From positions 1 through 14,831 of the forward strand of contig CAADUD010000130.1 in assembly GCA_900752095.1 (NCBI GenBank): a stretch of DNA of 14,831 nt, in the 5' to 3' direction. The position numbers were made by a program, and so were the translations under genes. This document shows, in pieces, positions 14,159-14,831 of this stretch. The DNA is from Clostridia bacterium. GTDB lineage: Bacteria > Bacillota > Clostridia > TANB77 > CAG-508. Every line of letters begins with the position of its first letter. Positions within the stretch are counted from its first letter, which is position 1. Below the pieces are notes generated by a model that searched no databases, was not told the origin of the DNA, and was given only the letters and a program-made list of their open reading frames with translations.

Positions 14159-14831
14159 TTAATTCTGAATTCCTAAAATTTTTTTAGCTCTTTGCACATC
14201 CTCTTGGGTAGCAACTGGAACTCCATCTAGTGGGTAAACAAGCCCAAGCTGTTCCCATTTAAAACGCCCCATATCATGGTAAGGCAATATTTCAATTTTT
14301 TTGACACTTCTTAAAGAAGAAATAAACTTTTTAAGTTCTAATAAATCTTTTTCTTTATCTGTAATTCCTGGAACTAAAACTTGTCTAATCCACATAGTTT
14401 TTTGAATGCTACTTAAATATTTTGCAAAGGTTAATTCTTTTTTATTAGAAACTCCTGTTAAATTTCTACAGATTTCATCATTAATACATTTTATGTCTAA
14501 TAAGAATAAATCTGTCATGTCAATTAGCTTTTTCAAATCATTGGTCAGATCAAAATTACCAGAAGTATCAATTGCTGTATGAATTCCTTTTGCCTTTAAA
14601 ATAGGGAATAACTCTAATAAAAATTTTAATTGTAGTAAAGGTTCACCGCCACTTATAGTAACTCCACCGCCGGAAGGCATGAAATAATTTTTATATTTTT
14701 CAATTTTGGTAACCACTTCTTGTATAGAATATTCTGTACCACCACATAAATCCCAAGTATCTCTATTGTGACAATATTTACATTTCAAAGAACAACCTTG
14801 CATGAAAATTACGAACCTGATACCAGGTCCG
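14159..14831 (-). CDS. pflA: pyruvate formate-lyase activating enzyme (partial, 5' end beyond the window)
   Basis: This radical-SAM protein lies on the minus strand, and its N-terminal part is cut off by the window end. The frame continues through the ATG at 14803 to the edge as GPGIRFVIFMQGCSLKCKYC, so that ATG is internal. The CxxxCxxC cluster (CSLKCKYC) binds the 4Fe-4S centre. GGGVTISGGEPLLQ, IDTSGN, LLDIKCIND, RQVLVPGITD and ILPYHDMGRFKWEQLG are all typical of PflA, which installs the glycyl radical on pyruvate formate-lyase in anaerobes. The C terminus is complete. pflB is not in the window and may lie upstream of this gene, beyond position 14831. It is unlikely to be NrdG, which is shorter and lacks the YHDMGRFKW block. 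Confidence 0.93.
   Translation of the reverse strand, partial: GPGIRFVIFMQGCSLKCKYCHNRDTWDLCGGTEYSIQEVVTKIEKYKNYFMPSGGGVTISGGEPLLQLKFLLELFPILKAKGIHTAIDTSGNFDLTNDLKKLIDMTDLFLLDIKCINDEICRNLTGVSNKKELTFAKYLSSIQKTMWIRQVLVPGITDKEKDLLELKKFISSLRSVKKIEILPYHDMGRFKWEQLGLVYPLDGVPVATQEDVQRAKKILGIQN

Noticed and set aside
1..14831. CRISPR arrays, tRNA or rRNA genes, transposases or prophage genes
   Set aside because: No regularly spaced repeats, cloverleaf sequences, rRNA motifs, transposase or phage proteins were seen on either strand.

Overview
The window is very AT-rich (under about 30% G+C by eye), uses strong AGGAGG-type ribosome binding sites and A/T-ending codons, and carries endospore genes (YyaC-type protein, SpoIVFA-like/SpoIVFB) and anaerobic enzymes (NrdD-like protein, PflA). 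Together these point to an anaerobic, spore-forming low-GC Firmicute, most likely a clostridium. Species cannot be read from the window.

Layout, left to right. 1-208 is AT-rich and noncoding, ending in a plausible promoter. 218-1078 is an orphan conserved hypothetical protein resembling proteins often seen beside restriction systems, followed by a terminator. 1253-4208 holds an NrdD-like protein with an ATP cone and radical-site cysteines but no C-terminal zinc ribbon or glycyl-radical motif, then a small two-helix membrane protein overlapping it by ATGA, then a DUF4116 repeat protein. 4353-5121 encodes a small unknown protein and a YyaC/DUF1256 sporulation protein. 5360-5770 is a probable tail-anchored protein. 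5857-7697 is a spoIVFA-spoIVFB-like pair for sigma-K processing during sporulation, with the spoIVFA reading frame broken by one base. 7918-9485 is a pilin-like surface protein with an FGE/C-type-lectin-like body, whose start codon is separated from the body by a perfect (AG)13 tract. 9605-10969 is the ribosomal operon rpsF-ssb-rpsR with a clear promoter, a likely S6:S18 leader and a strong terminator. 11000-11075 is a decayed copy of part of the pilin-like gene. 11237-13995 is a metal ABC transporter (binding protein, ATPase, permease). 14004-14146 is a nested palindromic element between convergent genes. 14159-14831 is pflA on the minus strand, cut by the window end.

The most notable system is the 7918-9485 locus. 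It combines a dinucleotide tract that sets the reading frame (currently OFF; 12 or 15 units would be ON), a class III-signal-like N terminus, a C-terminal domain ending in GFRPVLVAL like variable proteins of diversity-generating retroelements, codon use at the 3' end unlike the rest of the gene, and a related fragment 2 kb away. This looks like a surface protein that is phase-variable and perhaps sequence-diversified. The phase-variation reading rests directly on the sequence; the retroelement link is inference, because no reverse transcriptase or template repeat lies in the window.
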